Assembly (NCBI GenBank): GCA_029931535.1
Contig: JAQPZY010001660.1
Coordinates: 5,625,501 to 5,689,500 of the forward strand
DNA: 64,000 bases
Direction of reading: 5' to 3'
DNA from: Margaritifera margaritifera
Taxonomy: Eukaryota > Mollusca > Bivalvia > Unionida > Margaritiferidae
Shown: piece by piece, positions 46,414 through 58,682 of the stretch
Layout of the letters: each line of letters starts with the position of its first letter
Numbering within the stretch: the first letter of the stretch is position 1
Notes under the pieces: generated by a model
The model's input: the letters and a program-made list of their open reading frames with translations, nothing else
Databases searched by the model: none
What the model was told of the DNA's origin: nothing
Program-made: the position numbers and the translations under genes

Positions 46414-48214
46414 CTGAAATTTAAAGGATGTATCATGTCAAATTATTATCAAGTGTCAACTCATAGCAATGGACTCGTGTTCTCTTTTTGAATAGATACC
46501 AGTAGGGTAAAAAATTTAACTTTTATGCTTCTATTCTGGAAAGAGGTTTAGAGTGGCAAAAACCAACTTAATCTGTCAAGGGAAGTCCAATTTTGGACTC
46601 TTGACAAAATTAATCAAGTGTCTTCTTGACACAAAATTTATCAGTATTAATACAATGATCCCTCACTATAATGAATGACTTCAGGCTCATGCTAACTGGA
46701 AGTTATTTGACTTTCTAAAGCAAAAACATGCATCCCATCATCCCTCCTGGGTCATTTACTGTCATTCTGTGACATATTACTTAACAAGAAGGACAGGAAA
46801 AGTCCATGGTTTTGCTGGTTCAGATTGAAACGGTTCAGTCAGTTTAAGTAGCATATAAGAAGATTAAGCTTTGAAAAAATTAGGACAAGTTTAACATTTG
46901 TCCAAAACAGGGGCCAGAAGACTGCAAAAAAAACAAAAAAAAACTGGATTTGTTTCAGGAGACATCTATTCCCTAGCCCAGGTAAGTAAGAATCATTGTT
47001 GGGCAACTGAACTGCATGTAAGTTGTGACCTAATTTTTAAGTAGAATAAAGAACAAAATTTTAAATTTTGAGAATTTTTCTCGCATCATCCTTGCTGCAA
47101 GAAGGTGGTCAATGAAACTGTTGCTACCCATGTTTGTAAAACACTGCAGACCAAATAGTCTATCGGCTAGCTACCAGTTATTGAGATTGTCTGTGCATGT
47201 CCACTTTACACATTATTTTGTGTGTGCATTTTTTTTACAAATAAATGGTCAATGGTTCTACCTTTGCAGTGGGTATCAATTACATGTATGCCACTATAAT
47301 ACATAAATCTCCCAAATTCGCCTTAAAAGTGTTAAGTAACATCCAAGTCATGCCTGCGGTTCAACTGCACCTGTTAAAATGTTGCATTTTCTACAGTAAA
47401 TTCATGGACTAATGCATGTAAACACCTTTATTTGATGATTGATATGATGTAATGTCTAACCTCAAGGAGAACCAAATGCCAACAAAAGATTGCCTACTAA
47501 GCCATATGGTTTCGTCTCACTTGCATCGAGATAGGAACATGTGGTTGGACTTCCAGCTGATGTATGCTCATGTCTAGTACATATTAATTATGTAATTTAT
47601 GTTCATTTTTGTCATTATTTTCATGCTGCTGATTTAAATAAAAGCCATTTACTGAAATAATTATCAAATTTGTAAATTATAAGTACTTTCAATAAAAAAT
47701 CAAGGTTAGTTTTTAATCACATAAACTGGTCAGTGATCTCATTTCTGTCACAGAAAAGGTCAATCTCGTGTACTATCTCCTGCCAAACTTTGTGGAGGAA
47801 AAACCAAGACAAAGTTAAAAAAAAGAGGGATTAAAACAAGGGATTAAAAAGAGGGATTAAAACAAGGTATTAAAAAGAGGGATTAAAACAAGTTTTTCTC
47901 CTGATGATAAAGAGAACTCTTTATATAATACAGGTTGAGTGATTCATGATTTATCTTAAAAAACACAAAAACTGGTAGCTGGCCTGCAAGTCTAAAATCA
48001 TTCCAGAATGAATTTGTTTTCTTCTATATTGCTAAAAATCTAATCAAGTCGACATCTATAAATTTCATTTGTATTTGTCTAATTTAAGTGGTTTAGTCTA
48101 GGTCCAAAAAGTTAAAAGCTCTGTAAAAAGGAAAAAATTGCAACAATGGCCTGAAAATCTAATTGGGTCATATACATATTATTAGGAAATTTTTATCTTA
48201 AATTTTGTTTCTCT
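46414..48214 (-). other. Intron of the zinc-finger gene, part downstream of the DIRS insertion
   Basis: AT-rich, with a short 26-bp repeat ('aaaaagagggattaaaacaa', four copies, 47818-47895). No other exon is seen. Confidence 0.6.
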
Positions 48215-49565
48215 GAGAATAATTACCTGATTACATTAACATTAAGAATTACCTTTCTCTACCTCCTGAATCAAGTCCTCCCAGAAAAACGAAAAATTTA
48301 GACTTTTTGATCTATATGCAATATAGCCTATAAAAATACAGACAACCCTGTCTTAAGAAGCCACCAATACACCGGTGATGTCTGAATGCTAGTTCATCTT
48401 TCAAACTTGGTCCATGAATAAATACCATGCACCATATGCATTATTATTATTATTATTTCAGGCAATTGGCTTGATTTCCTATTCAGAGAATTCACTGTAT
48501 AAATTTATCATTCACAAACTCTGGTGGAAAAGGGTCTAATTTGTAGATTTCTTCATGCTTTCTCTCTGTCTATTTTAAATGTAGCACATCTCTGCTTATA
48601 TATACTGTAAGGAGGTAAATTATTCAGCTGCTTGTATATTGCAACTGAAATCAGCTGTCTCAGAAGTAACAGATGTAGGCCAAATATAGAAAGTGTCAAC
48701 CAAATGATTAACAGACCTCCTTTGTTTAAAGCCTTGTGATGGCTTTTAAGTTGAAGATACTATTATAATTACCTCGCCTTGTCCTTGCTAGGTACATATC
48801 AGAATACTGGATGTTCTTTGGTTTAAGCTTAACACATCAACGACGATGCTCATATCTGCATGGAGGTGCAGGAAGTTTTAATCATAATGTGGTCAGGTAA
48901 GTATTCTCTGGTAAACATAATTTACAATAAAAATCTCCTTCTTTCCATTGATTACATTAACCAATCACATTAACATTAGAAAAATATGTAAGAGGAAGAA
49001 GAGAAAATGCATGAGCATCCAACCTCTACCCTGGTCAACTCTTTGGAGGATGTTTTGGTTCATGTTGAGAATAAAGCCACTCTCCTAACAGACAGCAAAA
49101 CCAAGGTTATAATTGCTAGTGACACATGATACCCTGAAGTCTTAAATAACGAGTAAGGAGAAATGCATAGCATATCCTTACTGTGGAAACATTCCATGCA
49201 AATCCAGTGAATGCTTTAAACCAAAGCCCAATAATGGGGTTGTGCTGGCCTTAACAAGGTGTGGTGGATGTCTAGGTAACAACTGCCAAGCCCAACATAT
49301 TCAGTTCTCTTTTCTGCAAAGCTAAAAAATTAGTTTTCCCATCTATGTACAATATAGACTAAAAATTATAGTCAAACCTGTCTTAAGCAGCCACCCATGG
49401 GAAAATGACAAACTGGTCTTTGTACCCAGGTGACCTCTAAATGTAGGTTCACCTTTGAAAGATAACAGCTTCAGAAAGTTGACTGTGCATGCCAGCCAAC
49501 AGTTTTGATATTTTTGAATCAAACAATTGCATTTCAATGTGAGACTCGCAGATATGGTTCTAATC

Positions 49566-49811
49566 TTATTTCATGAGGCATATCTGACCCTGTGAGCCCT
49601 CAGAATACGATAAGTAAATCACCCGCTTGAACCAAGAGGCCAAAGCTTGGGGAGCAAGGTCTTGCTTTTCCTCTTTCAGTGGGACAAAAAGTCTTTGCTG
49701 GCCCTTATGAATGCTTTCAGTGCATTTCAGGCTGCACTCGAGAGCACAATCTGGGTCTTGGAATCTTGCCAATCTCCAAGGGTCTAGCAAGAATACAGAT
49801 CGAATAATCAC
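49566..49811 (-). pseudogene. Tyrosine recombinase fragment of DIRS copy 3
   Basis: Reads SVFLLDPWRLARFQDPDCAL, HKGQQRLFVPLKEEKQDLAP, then QALASWFKRVIYLSYSEG. This is the segment before the catalytic histidine box of DIRS recombinases. The following HEIRA-type box is not readable, and the N-terminal domain is deleted between here and 49840. Confidence 0.7.
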
Positions 49812-49839
49812 TTACTGATTACCCATGGATATCAATCCA

Positions 49840-50405
49840 GATCCAATCCCAACTGCATGAAGGAGTGTCCACTGCCCAGGCTTCTGGGTCTGGTACCAGT
49901 GAAACAAAGGTGGACAGCTTGTGGTTCCACCTGGTCACAAAAAGACTGTCCATCAGACAACCCCAAAGAGTGCAAATCTGATGGAAGATTGATGGATGGA
50001 GTGAGCACTTTGTGTGCAGTCTGACTACTCCTTTACAACAAGTCAGTTACGTCACTGAGCCCACCCAGGATATGTCTTATATGTACAATAATTTGATGCC
50101 AGGAGCACTAGTGAAAAAAACCCAGACCAGGACACTGAGATCAAATGACTGGGTCCCCCATGTTTGCAGAAGTAAATAACCACAACTGAATTGTCTGACA
50201 TTATTAGGGCAACCTTCTGCCAGAAATGAAAGGCACTGATTATGACTTTCATTTCCAGGAAATTTATGTGAAGGGCTCTCTCATCCAAACAGTTTATACT
50301 TGCCATAGCGAAGCAAAGCAAAAGTTGGGCACCCCAGCTGTGCGTCCTGGCAACTGTACTGATTGTAACATCCAGCTGGTAGGTCTCCAGAGGGATTCCT
50401 GCCAA
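49840..50405 (-). pseudogene. RNase H and methylase-side region of DIRS copy 3
   Basis: From 50405: TYQLDVTISTVARTHSWGAQ, ALHINFLEMKVIISAFHFW, IMSDNSVVVIYFCKHGG. This is an RNase H fold with the conserved D, E and D positions visible (the first two as degenerate matches). Further on, CTLWGCLMDSLFVTRWNHKL and DPEAWAVDTPSCSWDW match the block that follows RNase H in DIRS polyproteins. Confidence 0.75.
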
Positions 50406-50429
50406 TAACCATTCTCTGATCTGCTACTG

Positions 50430-51260
50430 ATGCAGAAAGTGTCTTTTCTTGGTGACTGGAAAAGGGGTGCCACTGAGCTAAGAGAGTCATTTGCAGAGGG
50501 TGCTTAAAGAGGTGGCTGAGATAGAGGTCTGTATCTGCATTGAAGAGTCCAAGGAGTTGCAGAAATTCCCTCGCAGAGATCAATGTCTTTTTGGAGATCG
50601 ACTCAGCAAGATCAACAATCCGAGTAATGCATCTGAAAGTAAGGCGAACTGATTTGAGACGAGTCAGAAACATCATGCTGAGACAAACAAAATGCTGGGA
50701 AAAGAAGAGTCCTGACTTTTCCCCATTCACAATAAAAACCAGCTTTGACAGAGTGGAGTGTAAGCTGTTCATATCTGGAGTCAGAATCAAACTTACAGTG
50801 TGTTTCTGTAAGATTTTGTCCCAGTATGCCACAGTTGCTGGTATTTAGGTCAACCTGAAATGGATGATGATACAGTTTATTTTTTGGAGAAGGCCCATGG
50901 ACTGATGTTGAGTCCAATGGGAGTGTTTGAAACTAATACACGGTCCCTTGTAATGTTAACCAAATGAATTTGCATGAAGATGGATGAATTGGAATATGAA
51001 AGTAGGTATTTATCAACTTGAGGCTTATTGAAACCTTGTCCCTTTTTTATGTAGAGCCATACTGATTGCACCATATCCATTGGGAACCTGGTGCAACTAT
51101 AAACTTGTTCAGCCAGCTCAAGTTGATCCCAGCTGGAGTTTTCCATTTGCTGTTGACACCTGCAAAAGTCATGAAAATTCACATTTTCTTTGAGTCATCC
51201 AGGACCTCCATCATAGAAGGGGAGGGCAAAATGGGAGGGGGCTGGATAAATCCATAACCC
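50430..51260 (-). pseudogene. Reverse transcriptase region of DIRS copy 3
   Basis: The RT palm is scrambled by frameshifts. The thumb-side segment FLQLLGLFNADTDLYLSHLF and HPLQMTLLAQWHPFSSHQEK lies just before RNase H, where DIRS elements have their connection segment. The catalytic YxDD-type box could not be read in any frame. Confidence 0.55.
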
Positions 51261-51878
51261 CTCTGAAACAATCTGGAAACAGGTTGATCAAAACTTGATG
51301 AAAATGAATGAGCCTCATGCCAAAAGGGATATTGTCAGTGAGCAGCAGGAGCACATTTGTTTGTTCGAAGACTTGGTGGAGGAAAAAATGGGCTTCCACT
51401 CCCCTTAATTATACAGTTTTTGGTACTGTGACGATTGTTACCATATAAATTGCGACTGAGAGCAAAGTGACTGCTATTGATTGAGTTCATCTATTTGTCC
51501 TTATGGCAATAGTAATCTCACCTTTTGGGCTGAGACTGACACAGGCAAAAAGAAGGAGAGCTAAAGGGGCAATACTTTTGCAGCCTGCTCCCCTTATCCG
51601 TAATACACCTCCACACAGCAGGGGAGAACAGAAACGTAACAATCATAGCACCACAGAGTGAGGGGGCTTGAATAAAGACAAGTGAAATAAATCATCCCAT
51701 CACACTAAATCATGGTTGCATATGGCAATCAGGGTATTTGGCACAGTGTCGTAAGCTGCCCTGTTAACAACTTTTGTAATGTGACATGTTGACTCCCAAG
51801 CGTGTTTGTTACCAGCTTTCTACACAAGTCTGAAGGCTTCAAGGAGAGCCAAGTCAAGCAAAGATCAGGTAGCTACAG

Positions 51879-52310
51879 ACAAGTCAACCAAAAACAAGAC
51901 TTTCTCAGTAAGGCAGTCTATATTTTGTCTGTAAGTCAGACCAATTTTAAGTAAGGTATAACACAATATCACATACTGCTATTGTCGACTCGGAAAACAG
52001 GCATTTAAAAGTGTGATCTGAGGCTGATGCAGTGAAGGCAAACATTATGTTCAACTAAAAAGTTTGTAAAGTACATATAGACCTTAAATACCTAAAGTAC
52101 AGTAATTCAGAAACTGCAGTAAAGTTAGACTGCTTCTCTGACAAACTCCACTGAATCTTAAAATAAACCTGGATCCAGATCAAACATAGACAAGCCAGTA
52201 TCCAGATTTCATTGCAATGATCGTATGTTTTGAATTTTTTGCTACTACTTAGTTATTTATGAGTCATTTTAGTAAGACTTAGGTCAAATCATAAAGGTTG
52301 GCAGGTCTAT
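51879..52310. mobile_element. Internally deleted copy of the 794-bp TIR element, nested in DIRS copy 3
   Basis: The left part ('actttctcagtaaggcagtc' through 'ctgctattgtcgact') and the right part ('gacaagccagtatccagatt' through 'aaaggttggcaggtct') match 36538-37331, with about 360 bp of interior missing. It sits within the minus-strand DIRS, so it inserted later. Confidence 0.7.
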
Positions 52311-52897
52311 TGCTACTCTAGTTTTCACGACTTCGACATTGCTTGTAACACTTGACAGCCTTTCTTGTAGCAGGCCAAACATTTACCACCACTATATATC
52401 AAACTGAGTACTTATACATCTGACACATAGCACACTCCATACCAGCAGGCAGCAAATGATGCTGGCTGCTGGCTTTCTAAGAGGAAGGCTTTGGTGTCAC
52501 AGGGGTCCCAAATCTTGTCATATGGACAATCGGCAATCTTCATGATCATAGGAGATTGCAGGAACATCCACAGAGGCCCTGACCCTGTACACCTGATTAA
52601 AAGATGGCAGTGGTGGCACTCAGCTGTAGACAAGATCATATAGATCTCTTTTATTGCTGCTTTAAGCTAAACTCAGTCCTATCCAAAATAGGATCAGGGT
52701 TCACAAGTTGATCAAGGTTGTCCCTGCATTCACTTGGTGGGGGTGTGTGGGGTGTTCTCATCCAGCACATGTTCCACATCGGCATTGATCATACCAAGCA
52801 GAAGGGACTAGCATTGTCAAGGGAGATGTTCAAGTACCTGCCCACAAGATCTAAGCTGATGGACAGACAGTCATGAGAGCTTGCAATGTTGAGGGAG

Positions 52898-53370
52898 TCA
52901 GCCTACTACTGACCTCTGATCAAAAGTAGAAATGGACAGCTGGTTGACTGGTTGGAAAGACCAGTAAGGTGCCAGAACAGCAGCAGATGACATAGAAAAC
53001 TGGTGCAGAAGGTGGAAAACTCCAGTAGGGTCAGCAGAAAACCCCATGTGCTGAAAGTTATAGGCACTCCAGCCCTGCTGTGGCATTTGGGGGAACTTGC
53101 ACCCACTGGGCTGCTAAAAAGGACAGCAAGTTCTCCTGCCATGTCCATGCCAGTAGTTGAAAGGTGGAAAAATAGGTGAGAAAGAAAATCCAGTGATGCC
53201 AACATCTGTGACATGGTCCCTTTGAACAATCTTCTCATCTGAGATTCAAGTAGTGAATGAGAAGGTGGCAATACATTCGAATCCACAGCTGATCTCTTTC
53301 TTCCTGCTCCAGTTGTCTGGAAATGACTGTCACTAACAGCAAAGTCCAGGAAATCTTTAGATGGGGGCAA
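52898..53370 (-). pseudogene. gag-like ORF remnant of DIRS copy 3
   Basis: Open for 154 codons: SKDFLDFAVSDSHFQTTGAG at the start, then SLLESQMRRLFKGTMSQMLA and SLDFLSHLFFHL. A helical, leucine-rich protein placed upstream of the RT, as the DIRS ORF1 is. A 75-codon frame at 52639-52412 may continue it. The gag call is from position and composition only. Confidence 0.5.
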
Positions 53371-53724
53371 CTAACTCGGTGTTGGGATTAAGGATCAGGA
53401 CCTTGACATCATAAGAGTTTGATATTGAAAAGCATATTTCCCTGCCATTCAATTGTTTCCACAGAATCATGGACCAGGTCGCTTCTAACCAACATGCACA
53501 AGCACTGTAAGGTTTAGACAAAGTACATTTAGTTCACCTGAAGCATGTCTCATGAGTGTCCTCTGAGACCTTGAACTTCTTACACTTGGTGAATCTAGCT
53601 GCCATTATGTACCTCTAACAACAATGAAAAAAGACCAAGTAATGCAAAGAACAATACAAAGGTGCAAGCTGCACATAAATTAAAGCACCAAAGCTGTAAC
53701 TTACAAAAGAGTTAAGAATTTTAA

Positions 53725-53725
<1 letters not shown>

Positions 53726-53807
<82 letters not shown>
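53726..53807. repeat. (AT)n microsatellite
   Basis: About 40 AT dinucleotides, within the DIRS copy. Confidence 0.97.
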
Positions 53808-53810
<3 letters not shown>

Positions 53811-55459
53811 GTTATTACAGAATGAAGACAAGAAAACATGAAAACAGCATGGTCATTGACCAAGTCCACAATGGTAGAAACATATGCAAATTTACTGAAG
53901 AAAAATAAAAATAAAGTTACCAGTGTTTCAAGCAAAGATAAATAAATAAAACAATACCAACTTCAGAGATGGCTGGTCAATATTTTCAGAAAAATCCAAT
54001 GGACTTTGGGAGATATATCAATCTGATGTCTGTTTTGAGTGAAAGCTTCAACTGAATAACATCCAGAATACAGGTAGCGGCCTAGCAGTGACAAGGGGAG
54101 GTAATTATAAAAGTATCCTGGCAGAGTTACTTCCCACAGATACTACTTTTATAGTCTCTATTGTTATGGAATTATATATATCATTTTTCTTTTAATAATG
54201 GCATAGTTTATTAGTTTATGATATCTGTTCTTGGTCTAACAGCTGTCATCTTGCCATGAGTACACATACGGTAGGCTTGATCGATATTTCATTGAAGTTT
54301 TAGTCATGTCACGTGTTTTCCGTGCGTGAGAGGGTGAACTTCTGACCTAGATTCTATGATTTATTTCTAAAGTCAATACTTTATTTACTGTTTAAAATGT
54401 CAGGGCACCAGCACTTGGCGATATCATGCATAACCTAGTTTCTGATTGGTTCGGAGAGGGTTGGTTCTAGAAGGATTAAATGGGGTTTTATTTCGATTCT
54501 GCATAGTAAGAGACTATATTATAGGATTTCTAGCAGTGTTCTGGCATTCTTCATCGTTACACTGGATTGAGAGGTAATAAACGAAATTGGTTCATTTTGT
54601 GTGTGGATATTCTGTTTCAGTGATATATTATCATACAGTACATTCTGGATTAGTACTGTTTCTTCAACTTTATTAATTATACAACTCAGTGGAATTATTG
54701 GAAACATTTCAAGAACTTGTGATATTCCATTCACAGGGATTATTTGGAATTGATAAAACTTGGATATACTAATTCTTATGAACACATTAGTACAGTGAAG
54801 GTTACTTCATTTGGAACATACTACATTCGGAATATTTGGATTGACTTCCAGATCAGTGAACTTTAAAACAATTTAGGACTTTTAAGAATATTCTATACTG
54901 TAAGTTATTTTTAATTCTTTCACTTTATATGTTTGTTGAAATATTTTATTATTTTAGGAAATTAAAGATTTGTATTTTAAATCTTGAAAGCTTGTTTGAG
55001 TCTTTTCTTTTGTTACATTACCCCTAGTCATAACACTATTAAATATAGAAGGGAAGACACATTTTTTCAACTTTCTTGGAGGGCTGGACTCTGGAGGTAG
55101 CGGTAGTTAATTCATAACATTAACATGATTGGGTGGGTAATGAAATTGATGGAGAAATAAATATGCCTACCAAAATGAATTCTGTCCACCTTGTGTGATT
55201 TTTACTTCATCTTGCTTTCACGATTTTTGTCAAAATTGTACAAAAGGTAAAAAAAAGTATGTGAACAAATTTGACAAATTCAACAAAAGGCCTGAAACTC
55301 TGATCAGGTTATTTACATATTCATACAATTGTGCGTACCAAATTTCATTTGTCTACCTCGTGTAATTTCTGCTTAAATGTGCTTACAAGGCTTTGGTCAA
55401 CAACAAAATAAAGGTCACAAACATGTAAAAAAAACTTAAAATTAGTGAACAGCCACAAC

Positions 55460-55992
55460 AATTTTGAATTGTACTAGTATTTTCCCAAGGTATCTAAATT
55501 TCCAATTTTGAATTGTACTAGTATTTTCCCAAGGTATCTAAATTTCCAATTTTGAATTGTACTAGTATTTTCCCAAGGTATCTAAATTTTCAATTTTGAA
55601 TTGTACTAGTATTTTCCCAAGGTATCTAAATTTCCAATTTTGAATTGTACTAGTATTTTCCCAAGGGATCTAAATTTCCAATTTTGAATTGTACTAGTAT
55701 TTTCCCAAGGTATCTAAATTTCCAATTTTGAATTGTACTAGTATTTTCCCAAGGTATCTAAATTTCCAATTTTGAATTGTACTAGTATTCTCCCAAGGTA
55801 TCTAAATTTCCAATTTTGAATTGTACTAGTATTTTCCCAAGGTATCTAAATTTTCAATTTTGAATTGTACTAGTATTTTCCCAAGGTATCTAAATTTCCA
55901 ATTTTGAATTGTACTAGTATTCTCCCAAGGTATCTAAATTTCCAATTTTGAATTGTACTAGTATTTTCCCCAAGGTATCTAAATTTTCAACT
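55460..55992. repeat. 44-bp minisatellite, twelve highly uniform copies
   Basis: Units of 'aattttgaattgtactagta' plus 'ttttcccaaggtatctaaat' and 'ttcc'. Only single-base changes between copies, implying recent expansion or homogenisation. It lies in the zinc-finger intron, just upstream of the DIRS 5' end in gene orientation. Confidence 0.97.
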
Positions 55993-56182
55993 TTGGTAAG
56001 GTTTGGTTCTAATGTTTTTCAGCCATCATGCTTACAAGAAAGTATGATTGACAAATGGATGGACAGACAGCACAAAACCAATGTCTCCCTTCTTGGTGAG
56101 ACGACATGATGTTCCGTGTAGCAAGGTATTCAGTGTAACAAGGTATTCTATTAATATTTATGTGATGTATGACATCCAAGGT

Positions 56183-56412
56183 CAGTAATTTGTTGCATCT
56201 AGTGGCAAGATTTGTTATAGGAAGGGGTTCAGTAATCTTTTACAACTAGTGGCAAGGTTTGTTATAGGAAGGGGCTCAGTAATTTGTTATATCTAGTGGC
56301 AAGGTTTGTTATAAGAAGGGGCTCAGTAATTTGTTATGTCTAGTGACAAGGTTCATTGTCAGAAGGGGCTGGGTAATTTGTTACATCCAGTGGCAATGTT
56401 CGTTATAGGAAG
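56183..56412. repeat. About 47-bp tandem repeat, five diverged copies
   Basis: 'tagtggcaaggtttgttata' plus 'ggaaggggctcagtaattt' units. Confidence 0.85.
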
Positions 56413-56568
56413 GGACTTCTATAATTAAATTCAGCTATGTATGTGGTATGCGTGTGGAAGTCTTAGCTCAATCTCAAACTCAGATCTGGAGTTGTATGAT
56501 CTTAAATGATTCAACTACAACATAAAATTAGTCTCTTTCATATAATGTGACATTATATTCAAACTTAC

Positions 56569-56689
56569 AGGTATGGGAGATATCCATCATGTTTCCTGGT
56601 ATGAATCCTTAGAGTCTTGTTATTGGTGAATTTCTTGCCACACTTCTCACACTGGAAGGGCTTTAGACCTGTATGCTTGTACATGTGCA
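56569..56689 (-). CDS. C2H2 zinc-finger protein, internal exon (end of finger 1, finger 2)
   Basis: 121-bp exon with acceptor ctcccttttag and donor CT then gtaagt. It enters in phase 1: the incoming A plus TG makes a methionine. It supplies the histidines of finger 1 (MHMYKH), a TGxKPF-type linker and finger 2 (CEKCGKKFTNNKTLRIHTRKH). It leaves in phase 2, and the next exon's first G completes leucine. Spacing and linker are canonical. Confidence 0.93.
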
Positions 56690-56796
56690 CTAAAAGGGAG
56701 AAAAAGGCAGAGAGATTAATGCCAGCAATTTATTAAATTTCCATATTTGATGAAATTTAATTACAAAGTTTAGATCTCTTTATTTACTTCAATGGG

Positions 56797-56960
56797 AAGC
56801 CATAATAGCTGAGTTGGTAAAGTGTCAAACTCATAATCCAAGGGTTGTGGGTTCAATACCTGCCCAGACCAGCTTGGGTAAGATTCCTTAATTTCTTGTA
56901 TACATTTTGCTGGCTTTATCGTGTTCTTTCACAGGACTGTAATTGTGGCTATTAAAATTG
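56797..56960 (+). repeat. tRNA-like SINE head (Met-anticodon-like), not a functional tRNA
   Basis: 'agctgagttggtaaagtgtc' plus 'aaactcataatccaagg' and 'gtgggttcaatacctgc' resembles A box, CAT anticodon loop and B box. However, the acceptor stem does not pair and the anticodon stem is mismatched. An unrelated tail follows. It lies in the 0.84-kb intron between the first two visible zinc-finger exons. Confidence 0.65.
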
Positions 56961-57529
56961 TATAAGCATTAGCATTTTTCTTTGTCATTATTGAGCAAAA
57001 GATATAACTTCCAACCAAGTTATTTTACATCCAATCTCTCCCCGAGTTCACAGCACTACAATACACCCAAGTAAAATAGTAACTTCATATCTATGAGGTC
57101 AAACCATAATAGTCATGTTATTTTGAGGTGTGCAGTAAGTGTTGATTGTTAAGAAGCAGACATTCTAATGATGAATGTGAGCCAGCAGCACTTCAGGTTA
57201 TCAAAATCATGCTGTATAAAAGCATCAGTCCAAAGTTACAGCATATTTTCTATAAGAACGATGTCTGCAATTCACCACAAACAATGATAACTAACCATCA
57301 TCTTTATTCAGGTCAATATTGAATTATATGTAACAATTATTTCAAGTTACACTGAGATTTGGGTATGAAGATGATGCATTTAACATGTGAACAATCACAA
57401 ATTTGTAACTTATTTGTACCCAGATCATTCTCTGAGGAAGAAGAGGTTGTAGAATATTAAATATGACTGTGTGCAACTTATTCTGTACAAGTGTGCATTG
57501 TTAAATGTATTACTGAGCTAATTACTTAC

Positions 57530-57893
57530 TGGCAAACTTGATTGGTCCATGTACTACTTTTTCACAGATTGTGCACCTCAGGGTTGGTCGTGGCGTTGCT
57601 GTACTTTTTGAACCCTTTCCACTGCCTGGAGTATAATCTGGGTCATCTTTTATTGACTTAATGGGACTTAGAATATCAGCTCTAGACTTCATCATTCCTT
57701 CTTCCTCTTCATCCTCCTCATTCTCCTCTTCCTCCTCTGCTTCTTCATCCACAACCTCCTCCTCATGTGCTTCAGCGATGTCCAGCTCCATGTCCATTCC
57801 ACTCTTTTCAGAGTAAGAGAGAATGGACCTTACAGCTGCAAGAGTCACTGGGTCACTCAGCTTTCTCTTTTCGATTCTAACTGTAGTTTTGGG
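57530..57893 (-). CDS. C2H2 zinc-finger protein, first visible exon (acidic region, start of finger 1)
   Basis: 364-bp exon with acceptor aaatcttgcag and donor A then gtaagt. It encodes 121 residues: a basic start (PKTTVRIEKRKLSDPV), an acidic block of about 30 residues (EEEVVDEEAEEEEENEEDEE), a DDPDYTPGSGKG motif and the two cysteines of finger 1 (CTICEKVVHGPIKFA). Joined to the three downstream exons, all phases agree and give 526 residues to the stop at 44009. There is no initiator methionine here: the upstream codons run into the splice acceptor, so at least one 5' exon lies beyond 57893, possibly outside the window. Expected to be a nuclear transcription regulator. Confidence 0.9.
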
Positions 57894-58134
57894 CTGCAAG
57901 ATTTATATAAAGTTTATAGTGCTCCATCCTTAAACTACATCCAAACCAAGTAAAGCGAAGATTTGAAGAGTACTGAACTATGGTGTAAAAATAACAAAAA
58001 TGCTGCTCCATCAAAATAACACCAAGTGCATGGTAATAACCACAGCTCTGAAATTGGCTCACACTTACACAGACCAGAAACACCTTTGATTTAAATCTTA
58101 AGAATACAACAAATGAGAATGTTTCTTATCATAA

Positions 58135-58682
58135 GCTTCATTGGAGTGTACAGGTTAATAACATATGTAAATTGCTTTCTTCTAAGATAGCACTGTTTAC
58201 CAAAATTAAGAAATACCTTTCTTCTGATGTCAGAATCCTATATTTTAATGCTATATTCAACTACTGCTCAATTACTGACTTAATGTATGGGGAAACTGCA
58301 CCAGACAAAACCTTGAGAGAATTTTAAAATTACAAAAGAAAGCAACATGTATACTTCTACATAAACCTTTTGATTCACCTTCTGAACCCGCATTTAAAAA
58401 AAATTAAGTTGGATTTAAATTGATAAAAGAACCAATTACAGCAAAACTGTTTTAGATTATAAAATTCTAAATGGAACTGCACCACAATATCTACAAGACA
58501 TGTTTAGCCAGAAACAATCAAGTTATATGCTATGCTGTGTAGAATCTGGAAATCTCTTGCCACCAAAACCTAAAAAACAGCAATTCAGGAAGAACTTTAA
58601 ATTTTCAAGGGTTATTGTTTGGAACAACTTGCCTTTTAATGAAAAATTCTCTCAATGCTTTTATCAATAAATGCTTTGACTA
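58135..58682 (+). pseudogene. LINE ORF2 3' end (non-LTR retrotransposon)
   Basis: The plus-strand frame VNNICKLLSSKIALFTKIKK, SSDVRILYFNAIFNYCSITD, LERILKLQKKATCILLHKP, then, after stops, pieces of LNGTAPQYLQDMF and a C-terminal LPPKPKKQQFRKNFKFS type segment. This is the C-terminal half of a LINE reverse transcriptase ORF2 (CR1/L2/Jockey-like layout). The LINE is interrupted at 58683 and resumes at about 60083, ending in (ATT)n(GTT)n at 60223-60250, a usual 3' end for this group. Confidence 0.7.

Larger units (their letters stand above)
48215..55165 (-). mobile_element. DIRS-like retroelement, copy 3, in the zinc-finger intron
   Basis: Degenerate but ordered element on the minus strand. The ends are inverted: 55056-55165 (read 'ctacctccagagtccagccc' in element orientation) against 48215-48300 (read 'ggaggacttgattcaggagg'). 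A further internal terminal-type segment lies at 48890-49030. This is the DIRS pattern of inverted terminal repeats plus an internal complementary region. Coding remnants in order: gag-like (53370-52898), RT (about 51260-50430), RNase H (50405-50050), methylase-side block (50010-49850) and tyrosine recombinase (49811-49566). It inserted in the same orientation as the host gene, inside the 10.2-kb intron. Many stops and frameshifts; not functional. Confidence 0.8.

Noticed and set aside
56797..56872. Possible tRNA-Met (CAT) gene
   Set aside because: The acceptor stem does not pair and the anticodon stem is mismatched; best seen as a SINE head.
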